Shown one piece after another: positions 44,150 to 55,682 of a DNA stretch of 64,000 nt (position 1 is the stretch's first letter; the number at the start of each line of letters is the position of its first letter). This DNA comes from Gautieria morchelliformis (Eukaryota > Basidiomycota > Agaricomycetes > Gomphales > Gomphaceae): assembly GCA_015179125.1 (NCBI GenBank), contig WHVA01000292.1, positions 1 through 64,000 on the forward strand, in the 5' to 3' direction. The position numbers and the translations under genes were made by a program. Below the pieces are notes generated by a model, which was given only the letters and a program-made list of their open reading frames with translations, was not told the origin of the DNA and searched no databases.

Positions 44150-45815
44150 TTACGCCCAAGATAAAAGAACAGATCCACCCAGCACGAGGCCTGTGTAGAA
44201 CTTCCACGAGTTCAGGCCGCTGACAGCCATGCTTGGTGCTCCGTTCATGGTGGTCGTCTCATTGGTGACCAACACCGAAGGGATCTGAAGCCCGTTGGTT
44301 GATGCGTTGGAGCCATAGACGTAAGATTGCGCGCCAGAGGGCACTGATCCTGCCGGATCAGAGCAGTTGATAGAGACCGACTGAATGATGGTGTAGAAGT
44401 GCCCGGCAGCGACATAGTCTGGGTCGTTCCAGTTGATCATTCTGGTACGAGATCGTGAGTGGGGAAGAGAGAACATGCATTACAGCGACGGCTTACCCTC
44501 CAGCCCATTGAACAGTGCCGGGTGCAGAGGTGTTGATGCCAGCTGGCCACAAACTAAATGATTCTCGGTCAGTGGGAATGCATTGGGATATTTTGAGATA
44601 GACCTTAATTGTACTCGAGCCGGCGTCGAAGGATAGGCACCCTTCAAGTCGGCCTTGGATACAGTGCGATCTATCTGCCCATCGATCAGGAAGCGTAACG
44701 TATCTGGCTGCCAGTCGATCTTGAAGAAAAGGCATATCAATATGGCGTGTTCAAGAGCGTACAATAATAGTTTGGGCACCGTGTAATCATGGTAATTGGC
44801 AAAGGTGTCCGTAAGGTTGTTGATGGTGAGGCCGTTGTTGTCTGTAACGGATGGGCTGATTAACGTCTAAATAGGTGTGTAAACAAACCCCTCACAGTTC
44901 GGCACGCCAAGCCAGTAAAAGTTGGTTTGTCCCTGGGTAGTCTGATTGCCTGAGATGGGGAGAACAATCGTCGTAAGCGCTCAACCCGATGGACAAACCA
45001 AAGGAGACACGTACCGGGAAATTCCCAATCGATTTCGTCCTTTGCGTCGGACATGGTAATGAATGCAGTCACAACACCCGCCCAACGACCGGTTTTAACT
45101 TGATAATACGAAAGAAAATATTGTCTCAGCTCTTATCAGAAGATAAGCTACTGAACCCACGGCGAGCTGTAACGGTCCCATAATGAAGATAACGGGTGGA
45201 CGAAATCCTAGTGCCTCCGTTCGCCTGGGTGAGTGTCAGGGCCAGTTCACCACCGTTCTGGTTCGTGTTGAGAACGTTCCCCTTGTCGACCACCCAGTCT
45301 AATTATCCATGACTGTGAGACTGGGAATTCCAGCTGGCAATGTCAGACGCACCATGTGCAGTGGCATTTCCATCGTAGTGAGAAGCATTTGTAAGGATAC
45401 GCGAATTGTCTGGGAATGTGTGCTGGAAGAAAATGGGTATTTAACGCGTCCAATTCCGAACTCGGACATACTATGGCGCTTTGGCATAGAGGTGATGGCT
45501 CGCATGATGATGGGGTATGAGACCATAAAGGATTACAGCCACCAAGACAGAAAGTCTGCCAGGTTGTTATGATTCTGCTGCATTCAAATTACCGGGTGGA
45601 CGACGTACAGATCCCGTGCCGCAGAAACCGAACTCTGAGCAACAAGGCGCACTAGACGGGCAAGACGAAGAAGCGTTGCTGAAAAGAGTGGTTAGGCCAA
45701 CAGTGTGTACTGTTGCACACACGAACCAGGTGATTCCACCGCCTTGAGCGAGCACAGGAAGAATATGGGAGAAGACAGGAATGGCTACGAGGATAGCCAA
45801 CCGTGCAGAGAACAT
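44150..45815 (-). CDS. Crh-type chitin-glucan transglycosylase (CBM18-GH16, GPI-anchored)
   Basis: Cell-wall enzyme that cross-links chitin to beta-glucan. From ATG 45815: signal peptide MFSARLAILVAIPVFSHIL, then a chitin-binding CBM18-like module (CPSSAPCCSEFGFCGTG). After introns comes the GH16 domain: DWVVDKGNVLNTNQNG (about 45290), GGELALTLTQANGGTR, then TAFITMSDAKDEIDWEFPG (about 45000-45060) with the paired catalytic Glu residues of DEIDWE. Later exons carry QPDTLRFLIDGQIDRTV, STIK-type sequence and PGTVQWAGG. The C-terminus is Ser/Thr/Asn-rich and ends in a hydrophobic tail (FYTGLVLGGSVLLSWA), the pattern of a GPI-anchor signal. At least seven exons. The same window holds PIG-P, which helps build the anchor this enzyme would need. 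The architecture matches yeast Crh2/Utr2 better than Crh1, because of the CBM18 module. Confidence 0.9.
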
Positions 45816-46178
45816 GAGTATTGATAATTCGGTGTTAAAAGAGTGTGGCTAATACAACGAGTGTGGCAGACAGCCTGTGTCGTGGTTTTGGTTGAGACGG
45901 TGAGGGTAGCTTGGCTACGAGAGCAGGGCTGGATCGGCCCTCCGTGCGCTCAATCGGCAGTGACGAGCCGCGGCGTCAGTCATACTCCCCATTGAACGAC
46001 CCTTGTGTTGATCCACAAGGTTCGAGCTACCGTACTACCGGTAGTGTGTCTCTGACATGCACCATGAATGCCAATGCTGCTCAAGTCACACGAATACTAT
46101 CTCGAATCCGCTAAGCGCTATCATACAAAAAGACTTTAGAAGACTGGATACAAGGTATGGAAATAGCCAGCATCGTCG
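45816..46178. other. Crh gene promoter region
   Basis: Between the Crh start and the MYND gene stop, both on the minus strand. No other feature recognised. Confidence 0.5.
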
Positions 46179-46948
46179 TCAGCAGTCTAGCAATAACAAT
46201 TGCTTGAACTTTGCTTCCCAATCATCAATCTCTGCATAAGGGTCAAAACCAGAAGGGTGTTCCGCCGGGCGGAGCCCTGCGGGAACGATCTGTATTACTG
46301 TACCAGTTACTGAACCAGCCCAGATGAATATGAGGGGAACCAATACTCCACTTTGAGCATTGGAGATGGCCTGAGGCCGTCTGACGAGTTCGTCCCAATA
46401 AGCCTCCGACGCCCCCAGATGACTTTTCAAGTTTCTCTCTCGCAGAAAAGAAATCATGTGCGCAGTCTCCCCGACGATCATAGATTCGAATCTGAAGCTT
46501 TTGGGTGGATCAGGAAACGAAGTGCGTTCGATGCTGAGCCCCAGACAAAGGGAAGAGGCGTTGGAAGGGTTGCTGCGTAAATGGAGTGCCTGAGCAACAC
46601 CCCACGTGAGAGGATCACGTTGAGCCTGTCCATATTCTCAGATCGCAGAGCTCATGCGGTTTAGAGACCATAACAACGCACGCGAATCCATTTCTTGAGA
46701 TCAGACAATAGTCGACGCTGAGGCAGGCCCGCGGCCTGGTCGCCACCGGTCTTGGCTGCTGATGCTTTACCAGTAGCCTTCGCATTGACTTTACAGAGTA
46801 CTTTATGGGATTTCCAGTCATCCTTTTGACATGATGGGCTCTGTATAGATCACAGGTTTAAAATTAAGCTTCAAAGGCAAAGAACTTGAACTAGTACACA
46901 GTAATGGGCTCGGCGACATCCCGCACAAAGTCGCATATTCGTTGACAT
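46179..46948 (-). CDS. Small MYND-type zinc-finger protein
   Basis: Three exons, invisible as one frame. Exon 1 from ATG 46948: MSTNMRLCAGCRRAHYC. An intron of about 59 bp ends ATACAG, and exon 2 continues SPSCQKDDWKSHKVLC, completing a MYND finger (CxxC ... YCSxxCQxxDWxxHKxxC) right at the N-terminus. Exon 2 goes on to LLSDLKKWIR, and a GTGCGT...ACAG intron of about 60 bp leads to exon 3, AQRDPLTWGVAQALHLRSNP through YAEIDDWEAKFKQLLLLDC with the stop at 46179. Total near 220 residues. MYND fingers bind proline-rich peptides. Short N-terminal-MYND proteins are an expanded, mostly uncharacterised group in Agaricomycetes. The rest of the protein matches nothing I know. Confidence 0.78.
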
Positions 46949-48142
46949 CCGACCGCAAGTGGTCGACTGACAATTATGAAGAAAAGGTTCTTTCTCTGCT
47001 GCCCCTTGTGAAGTTGACATGGTGCTGGATAAGAGACACACGCTTCGACTTCTCTATTCAATGTACTATTGTCCTGGGTGACGCCAGGTTCCCGGTACTT
47101 GAACCGCGTCAAAGTCTCAAGTGGCGCTTGTAGACGTGTGTGGGTCCAGACCTCCACATCGCCTATAACACTGGACGTGCTTCGCAAGGACGCTAAAGAG
47201 ACCTTTGCTGTAGAAGAGGGTCTCTGGAAGCCCAACATTCAACTTGAAGCTAGAAAATCAAGTCCTTCGTTCTGATTGCTGCAGCATGCCGACCTGCGAG
47301 CCAGCATAGCTTCCTCCGAGTCTGACAGACACCAAAATGGAACTCCCGATATTAGCATCCACAGACATTGGAGGTATTATCAGCAGAAGACCGACCACTG
47401 ATAATGACTGTCGTTGGCAACTATTTTGCCTACCGACCTCGGCTTATCCCACATCAACCACCGTGGAATAAATTTGAGAAAACAAGCTATGGTATTTGGT
47501 CATTCGACCCCAAGTTTTGAACGGTCATCCCGCGGCCCAGTGGGTCGATACCCCCGATCGTCGCAATTGGCTGTCTCAAAGCAGGATGATGGCAGTTGTC
47601 TGTGGAGGCGGGTTATAGTAGCAGTCCGTCAGCCTAGCTAGGTGGGTTTACCGATGCTCAACCATATCCTGGCCCACCGTACGACATAGGGCCCGTACTA
47701 ATCCAGGTGTATTATTTTGCCATCCATTTCTGCATGTAACGCTTAGTGTGTTATGGGTGTGGGTGGATATCTGCTGGGCTGTCGAGGTGAGAGAATCCAG
47801 TTCCTGATTATGGCAGCTGTGCCTACAGCTTAAAGTATAAAACTGAACACCTATTTGGACTTACCTGTGCACATACCCTAGAACACATGCCCTTAAGCTG
47901 TCTTTGTGTCACCTCAGAATCGGGGCGCCCCTTTTTCTTTCTTTCTATTCTTTTCAAGTCTCTTTCGACGGATCTCAGGCATCAGCAAGAGGCCAGGGGA
48001 ATTCATATAATAAACAGCGCAGGTGTCTGACAAACTCGTATCTCACCTTCAGGCCCTACGCCCTCAAAATTGAACACCCCCATCGGGATATAAATTGGGC
48101 TTCGGGTACTATTATGCCGCGTAATCTATTCTTTGGAGCGTC
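46949..48142. other. No gene recognised
   Basis: The first 300 bp should be the MYND gene promoter. Frames in 46891-47275 are shadows of, or upstream of, MYND exon 1. A T/C microsatellite-like run (CTTTTTCTTTCTTTC) lies at about 47932-47946. Confidence 0.4.
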
Positions 48143-48216
48143 TTTGCTACCAATAGATATTAGCTCAACTGAATTGAAAATATTAGGCAGTTGAGCTAAT
48201 ATCTATTGGCAGCAAA
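48143..48216. repeat. 29-bp near-perfect inverted repeat (hairpin)
   Basis: Arms 48143-48171 and 48188-48216 pair over 29 bp with one mismatch; the core is CCAATAGATATTAGCTCAAC and its complement, with a 16-base AT-rich loop. It lies in otherwise featureless DNA. It could be a tiny MITE remnant or a small-RNA precursor. Confidence 0.9.
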
Positions 48217-48381
48217 AATACTCTAACAGATTGCCTCGAGTTCTTGGTGGACGTGTTCGTCAACGGCAGTCTCCGAGTATTCGGATCCGTAAACTTGCCC
48301 AGTACTTCTGTCTTTGGGCAGGGGTACCGCCCGGACCCTAGGACCCCGTCTTCTTTCTTTGATTCGGCACCAGATTCAGAT

Positions 48382-48609
48382 CTAGGAGTTCATTACTAAT
48401 ACGACACAGGAACGATTCTGAATGGATTCATGGGCGTCCCGGGCCTGGGAAAGGGCCATCAGACGCAAGTCTGAAGATGAGCGTTCATGCAGGGTAAAGT
48501 GTGCCTCCGAGGATAGAGAGAAAGACTGACTACGAACGTATCTTAGGATAAATGATGTAGAGTTCGGGGAGCTAGCGCCGTCTTGAGTTTGTACTGAGAA
48601 AGAAGTCAT
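48382..48609 (-). CDS. Hypothetical short ORF (low confidence)
   Basis: A 75-codon minus-strand frame starting MTSFSVQTQDGASS with a balanced composition and an amphipathic C-terminal half (LMALSQARDAHESIQ). No domain, no clear introns and no conserved neighbour. It could be the first exon of an unrecognised gene or chance. Confidence 0.2.
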   Translation of the reverse strand: MTSFSVQTQDGASSPNSTSFILRYVRSQSFSLSSEAHFTLHERSSSDLRLMALSQARDAHESIQNRSCVVLVMNS

Positions 48610-51600
48610 GTTGAGGTGTGTGTATCATGCTAGAATAGCGACCAAATAAGCTGCCACCGAAAGATTGCAATCCACGGGGAAGTTGTAACAAGTTACAACA
48701 GCTATCCGGGGACAACTCCCGAAGTACCTCATATCATCCAGAGAGCCGCCGTTCAGGGTGGTGCGCGCTTCAAGCTACTTCGACGAGTTTGCAACCTCGA
48801 AGTAGTGTAGTTGAACAGATCGGGCAGATCTCTACGATGTACCATTTGAATACCCTCTTAGCCACTCGCTTCTTACCTTCAAGAATGTCACGTTTCCGGC
48901 TTATATGTGCATCGATTACGCACGCCACATAGGTCACCACCGCGTGCCAGCAGTCATCCATGGGCACTGTATCATGTTCACTACGCGCCTTATCGTGATA
49001 CGTCAGACTTGGTTTAATATGAAGGAGTAAGAGACGTAGGGCCCTTAAAAAACGGCACAGAACATGCTTCAAGTTCCCGACCCTCTCCGGACAAAAATAA
49101 TTTGATTTTTTTTTTGGAAGTTCCTGTGTTGACCACATCGTGTACTAGCTTCAATAGTGTTGTTGTGAGCATGAGCATCAAGCATGAACGCAGACAAGGC
49201 CCAGCTGAAATACTGGACAATGGATCGTTGAATCTGAGGGGCCGGACTTCGTATGGGCACACACATGACCTCTTAACCCAATGAAATTACAGTGCCGCGT
49301 AAAGGACGTATCATAACGTACTGGTATAGAGGCACGCCATGAATCTGCCAGAGCATGCTGTTGTTTGAACAGGAAAAGGCCTTGACGGAATGCTACAGAC
49401 GATATGACGATGGTCCTCAGCGAAGGCCAACTGGCGGGTACGTATTGATTCGGAAGCGTATCTCAGAGCAATTAATGTGATACTTTACTGAGTGACTTGT
49501 TGAGGGTCCAAAGTGACATGGGTCGGCTCGTCGGGCTGGTGGAACTCGGCCCTCGGCTGCGAGCTAATCGCCACACACCACCATCCTCTTCAAGTCAACG
49601 ATCACGAGACACCCAAAGATCAAAAAAGAAAATCGAGGAAGAACATGAAAAGGAAAGGAAAGGCGCAAACGGTATCTGGGTACGTACTTTGGTGACATTG
49701 CTCGTTACCAGCCCGCAGCCCGCAGTCATGAGCCACTTCGTAGAATCATATACTAATAGCTTGTTCCTCGAGTAGCGCGAATTGGATCCCACGAGGGAGA
49801 GCTTACTGGAATGAGTGGGTAGACAACTAAACTTGGCCGTGTCGGCATGTTTATCCGGGCCAAGAGCAGCACAGCAACACTTGTTGAATTCACCTCCAGC
49901 AACCCCTTTCCACAAGCATCGTCTTGGAACACATGGCGACTTTGTTAACGAGCTCAAACATGGATGCAGACATACGGGTGCAGAGCTCGGTAGGTAATCG
50001 ATGGTGACCAGGATCTCAGTATGCTGAACTTGGTCCGGAATATAGGTACAACGACCGTGTGCTGAGCGACCCTCTGACGTTAATGGGCTTCTGCTACAAT
50101 ATAAATGAAAACAAAAACGCAGCAATTACATCACAGAGCAGTCACTAGGGAGAGTTCCAGGTGAAATTGCGCAACTCACAGAACATCCCGGGCCGGGACC
50201 AAAGTAGGCATCATTGCTGGCTTGCAAGGTCATAGTTCGTCTAATTTCTCCAAATAGCATGCGGAACTAGAGATTTGAGAATGCCTGAAAGGTCCAAGCG
50301 AGAAGGCTGCGCCCACTGTTTATGACAGTGCACAGCATTGCCTTGCTTGGATTTTGATGGTCTACTTCTCGCTTGCCAGGATAGATGGAGATCATGCCAT
50401 AGCCAGGATGTTTAGGCCATTGAGACATATGAGGTCGACGCGGCGAAACAAGGCTTCCCCGGCCGTGTAACTCGGGCGTGGACTATGCCCGTCACCGCCT
50501 GCTAAAAAAAAGCCTTCCACCCGGTCAGGGCCTAGGCTAGTCGTCGAGCCGGAATCCGAAGAACGTACCTATGTGTTGGAAGGTGCTGCAAGACAGTAAA
50601 TGCTTCTCCCTGATGATGGAGTGTGGAGAAAGTTTATTTTCTGCCCGGCCCGGCAGCGTTCGTACCATAACGCTGGCTCACCGTCCACAGGCAGATATGA
50701 ACGCAAGGTTGAATTCACGGGGCTATTCCCAACTATGGTCGACTATCTGCCTTCTGCCTGGGCGCTGAAGTTTAACGCATCTGTCGGGGCTCGTGTAGCA
50801 AGGATAAGCTCGTCTGTCCTGAGGAAGAAAGAAGCTGATGGCCCTCTTCTGTATTTCAGGATCAAATCAACGCTCGTCTTATATGATTAGCCAGCCTTCG
50901 GTTAGTTTACTCGCCTTGCCGATCCGACTGAAATTCTTCTCGGCAACGTCCCGATGACTGAGAGACACCTTATCCTCAGCCTTATACACGTAGCAGACAC
51001 TCGACGAGGTCCCTTCAGGTCACATGGTACTTAATTATCACGGTTGCACTTGACAATCTGGCTGGTATCTGTCCTCCTGATCCATATGTTCTCCTTCTTC
51101 GGCTGCGTCCGCTCTTCTACGCGTCCCACCGCTCCATCTAACCCATTCGGGCCCTTTGAGCCCATCCGGTACCTCCGCAAGTTGCGCCCATCGGCGTCAA
51201 AGCCGGACCTTGTTTAGCTGACGTATTGCCCCCGAATTGACCCTTCGTCCGCTGTTCCGTTCCTATATCTCTCGCGTCCCATAGCAGGCAGTCATCAGAA
51301 GAGCCCTCAGCCGACGGATTCACCAAATCGGTAATAGACGCAGCGAAGCCACCTTCTCTTATCTGCGAGTTATGGCCGCCCTTCCAGAACCCATGGGAGC
51401 GCGTGTTTAGGCTCTCTTTGGTGGCTTATCAGTATCTCTGGATCATCTTCAGACAAGGGACTCCAATGACAACTCGTGCCTCGTGCTCTTCACGAGGGCT
51501 GAACCATCTTCTTGATGGCTATCCACACTCATCCCCTTCTTCTCGTAGCCAACAAATGAACGGTTAACATCTGGCCTACTTGTGGCTGATTTTTCACTTG

Positions 51601-54423
51601 AGCTGTGGAAACAATTGCGTAGCCTCGAATTCTCTGCATGTGTTCCAGTCACCAGCCTGGTAGCCGGTGACTTTCATACGCATTATTCTCGGGAACAAAG
51701 CACGACAGTAACCTTCAATCCGATGTACGCCACCTGCTAGGTATCTCGGACTCTGGATATCTCTATGCCTGAGCCATTCCATGCATTGCATGTTTTCGGT
51801 GCTCCCATTTGCTCACTTGGCTTCATTTGGTTCTCGATCATTTTACGCTAAGAGCCTGGCGAAACTTTGGATACAACACCGGGACGTGGAACCTGAAATC
51901 CGTATGCCATCTCATCCAAGCTAATTTCGAGATGATCCTGCTATCCCTCTCTAAGGCGCACTACGTGAGGGAATTCAAGCTTGGAACCAGGAACGCCATG
52001 TCTTCGCATTGCAGGCCCGGTTCCTTCTTGAGGGATTGACAGGCATTTGGCTCCACCCTGGTCGTATTGCGATTCGTGGTCCTGCGTTCACACGGGGGCA
52101 CTCACAGGTCCATGGGCTACGGAAACACTTGGCGGTCTGCTGGTCTTTCGAGTTCCGTCCCGGTCTCCGGTACTATGCTCGACTCTGCTACCATTATGCT
52201 CATTGATCCACCTGGGCACCTGCACTCGCTCAGGTTATAGGTGCACCATTATTAACCAGATCATTTGCAATCCACATGAAACCTTTGTCTTTCAGAGTAC
52301 CCGGAAGGACAAACCAGGATATCAACATGATTTCCTCCTGGATCCTAGCCACAGCTTAACTACTGTTTTGGATTCGGGCCTGAGGACCGGCTTCATTCAC
52401 GAGACCTTCGTTCTTCCATGGCCCGTCTTCTCTGCATGGCACGGTGCTAACGTCATAACGGCGACGCATGCTCGCCCAACGACTATTCCCATCCAGGATC
52501 GGCCTTACTCACTAGGAGGAGATTCCTCTCTACAAATACCCATGCATCCCGTGTCAATCGCATCCTAGTTATTTCCGGGCGTTCCAGCCATGCGGTGCTG
52601 GATCCTATTCGACGGGTATGCTCGCCTGGCCAGCTACACATTTCACGCCTCTGCCTGCCTCGGTCAGTTCGGCACGCGACTCGGGCGTCGTTGTTCCACA
52701 ACGTGGCGTCGAGGCTCCAGAGCAGACACCCATAGCACAGACCTACGCCCGCATGTAATCTTACGAATCCAGTGACGCAATGCCTTATATCTGGCATGCT
52801 GGAACGCAAGGTTTGAGTTCTGCGGATATACCCGCTAAATGCCTCAGTCACTTGTCGTCCTCACGTTACCTTAATAGGAGTACAACCCCTCCGGCTAACG
52901 CTTGAACCCAGTCAGACTTCAGGTCTGAACTCGGATCTCAAAGTCCTTCCTTTCATAATTGCATGCACTAGTGAGAATCAGGTTTGAGGGATGGCTTGCC
53001 CGTTTCGGAACGAGGCATTCGAAATGGTGTGGACATTTTGCTGCCTGCGGCCCTCGGGTTCCCAGCGACCAGCCAAAAGCAAACACTTGACTGTCCAAGC
53101 ACCCGCCGGACGGGTTTTGCAGGTGAGCGAGGTTGTTCCTGCTGTCTGGCCCCTTGGGGCATATCGCATTGTGCTGTCGCGGTGCCTTATTGTTGTCTTC
53201 TTCACCGCCCATAGGCCTTGCAACATCACTTGCGGACACACGATCCGATCCTTCCGAGTGCTTATCTATTGTTATCTACCCGCTCTTACTGGCGCTAGCA
53301 CCACAACCTCCAATGAGCTGCCATGTATTGCCGCCGCATACAGTTTGGCACTGTACGAACGCATGTGAACTTTTCCTGATTCCGAACCTCGGTCGTCTGG
53401 ATGGCGTGCACTGGACATCCAGACTCCGGTGGGACATACGAGCTCCACGCCGGACATCTCGCATCCCGACCGCGAAGATACGAAGTACGCACGGGTGAAA
53501 ACCAGTATTCAATCCGCAAGCGACGTAGATCGGGGATTCTACGTTCTAGCCTCGAACCAGCATAATCCAGGAACTATGCGCGAAGAAAAATCCATCACTG
53601 AGGGCATTGAGTTGAAGAGAACATCACCAGCCTGAATATTAAATATATATAGCAATACAAGTATGCCTATTTTATCACTTGTCCTTATCTTTCGGTTTGT
53701 GTCACCCGTGCGGGGTGGCTGTGCCTGTCAGTACATGCTACGCTGCAGATGCCTCGGCGGGGTATGATATCTGGTCAAGATACGGCGAGCTAGACGGCTT
53801 GAATAATCCAGGACTGCTCTCGCGCGTGAACCTATCTCCCATTCAGACTTCTTGAGATGCTCGCATTTAAGGTCCGACCCTTCTGTCTTGCCAGGAAAGG
53901 CACTCAGAACTCTGCACTTGTCCTTATACGCCGCCATATGCCATCATCCGAGCATGTCAGCCGTCACTGAGCGCCCTCAGACATACTGCCGCTGCGATCC
54001 TTCCAATCAAGGTATTATACTGGGCAAACGTGTGTCATAGCGCGTTGGGGCATACGAAAGAAGCCCACCTCTCACAGCCCACAACGGCGCTACTCGCGGT
54101 GCCAGGTCTAAGGCAGGCAGAATCGTCATCCGACAGCGGGCTGGCATATTGGTCGCGCTACATACACATGCGCTTCGTGAAACCATGTAACGAGTCTGAG
54201 ACATGTTGGAAATCGATGCATACGCATGTCCGGATATGTAGAGCAGTCGCGTGACGGAAAAAACTGTGTAGCACACCGGGTCACCGGCCCATCCAACCCT
54301 TTAAGGCGCATTCAGGGTTGGTTCAGTCACGTGCACCGCAACAATTGAACGCGTCGCGAGCACCGAGTATCGTTTGAATTGGAAATTGCGGGACGGAGAG
54401 AAAAAAAGTGCGAGAAGATCCTG
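48610..54423. other. 5.8-kb gene-poor segment
   Basis: I looked on both strands for splice-connected frames and known motifs and found none I can defend. Frames at 49595-50125 (minus), 50600-50890, 52047-52568 and 52991-53368 (plus) and their antisense partners have no domain or intron signals. The frame at 50600-50890 (WRKFIFCPARQRSYHNAG) is the most protein-like. Composition is near 50% GC without the heavy AT bias of strongly RIPped DNA. It may be old transposon DNA or hold non-coding or lineage-specific genes. Confidence 0.4.
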
Positions 54424-55353
54424 TTAGCACGCCATATATGCGCGTATGAGGGACGGACGTACCCCGTCGACAACAAGGAGTTCTCCGTTCACGTATTGGC
54501 TGGCATCGCTAGCAAGGAATACAATAGGCCCTGCAAAGTCTTGGGGCTGACCCCAGCGGCCTGCCGGAATGCGCTCTGAAATTTGCCGGAAACGCGTGGG
54601 TTCCGCAAGAAGCTTGGCGTTCCTGATAGCGGGGCCGGCGGTGGGTGCCAGGGTGAGCCGCAAATGGCAAAGTGGGGTAGTTAAAGAGATGGACGCACAT
54701 ATCAGTGTCGATATATCCGGGGCATATAGCATTCACCTGCACGTTGTGCTGGCTCCATTCGTTGCTGAGGGCCTTGGTGAGCTGGCCGAGAGCCCCTTTG
54801 GCTGCTGCATAGGCGGGAACCGTCAGGCCGCCTTGGAATGTTAACAGAGAGCAGAAGTTAATGATCTTTCCGCGGCGGAGGGGCACCATATGACGCCCTG
54901 CTGCTTGGGAAAGAAGCCAGACCGATTTGAGGTTGACATTCAACACCTAGGGGTGTGACCGGGTGTAAGCCAAGATAAAAAGGACGTATATGCATGACAG
55001 ACATCATCCCAGTCCTGTTCTGGAAAATCGACGCTCGGAGCGCGGCGCTGGATGCCAGCGCAGTTCACGAGCACGTGAATACTTCCACCCATTTTGTCAA
55101 GGGCGACGTCAAAGACGCGCTTGACTGCTTCAAGGTCGACAAGGTCACACGCGACATACTGGGCGCCCGGGATGCTATCGACGACGCTGCTGGCGTCGCG
55201 CGTGACGAGGCAGATGCTAGCACCAGCTTGGGCGAGGGCGAGTGCGCATGCCTTGCCAATGCCGCGCGACGCGCCAGTGATGAGGACATTCTTGCCAGCG
55301 AGAGAGAAGAGCTGAGGCGATTCGACGTCTGGTGTAGCGTCGGCGGCGGCCAT
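54424..55353 (-). CDS. Short-chain dehydrogenase/reductase (gluconate/polyol-type SDR)
   Basis: Three exons. Exon 1 from ATG 55353: FSLAGKNVLITGASRGIGKA, with the TGxxxGIG cofactor motif near residue 25, then ACDLVDLE (acidic residue after the second strand) and VLVNCAGIQ (NAG motif). A GTCTGT...CTAG intron leads to VLNVNLKSVWLLSQAAGRH, the catalytic Ser in NFCSLLTFQGG and the catalytic Tyr and Lys in YAAAK, then NAICPGYIDTDM. Exon 3 carries AKLLAEPTRFRQISERIPAG, RWGQPQDFAGPIVFLASD and GELLVVDG, ending at 54424. Motifs are those of classical SDRs closest to 2-deoxy-D-gluconate 3-dehydrogenase (KduD-like) enzymes. Probable role: NAD(P)-dependent oxidation of a sugar acid or polyol in the cytosol. 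It is divergent from the polyol dehydrogenase. The C-terminal end may differ if another intron follows the VDG codons. Confidence 0.88.
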
Positions 55354-55682
55354 GCTGGCGAGACGAGCAGGAGCAAGGGACAGCCGGGCCGACGCAAGAC
55401 AGGCGATCGAGATTGTGGCTAGTGGTATATCCTGGATTGTGAAAAAGATAGCCCGAGATTATGGTATCCTGGGTCGCCAGTATCCCAGCCTATATCCGAT
55501 TCGCTCCGTGCGCCGAACCCGACAGCTGGGCCCCGAATCCCCCGCACAGCTGACTAGAATCGTCGGAGTTCGGCCCGTCCCAGCCAAACCCAAGTCGCTC
55601 CCTCTAATGCTGCTGCCCTATATATTCCGCGTCCCAGTTTCCCTCACCTCCCCCATCCCCATCCCCCTTTCCACCAACTACC
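55354..55682. promoter_or_regulatory. Divergent promoter of the SDR and polyol dehydrogenase genes
   Basis: 329 bp between two start codons pointing apart. A C/T-rich tract (about 55647-55680, with CCCCCATCCCCATCCCCC) immediately precedes the dehydrogenase ATG, as in many highly expressed fungal genes. A TATATTCC lies at about 55619. Confidence 0.6.

Noticed and set aside
49595-50125. 176-codon minus-strand frame
   Set aside because: Cys/Ser-rich without pattern, no domain, no splice-connected neighbours and a low-complexity Phe/Ser end.
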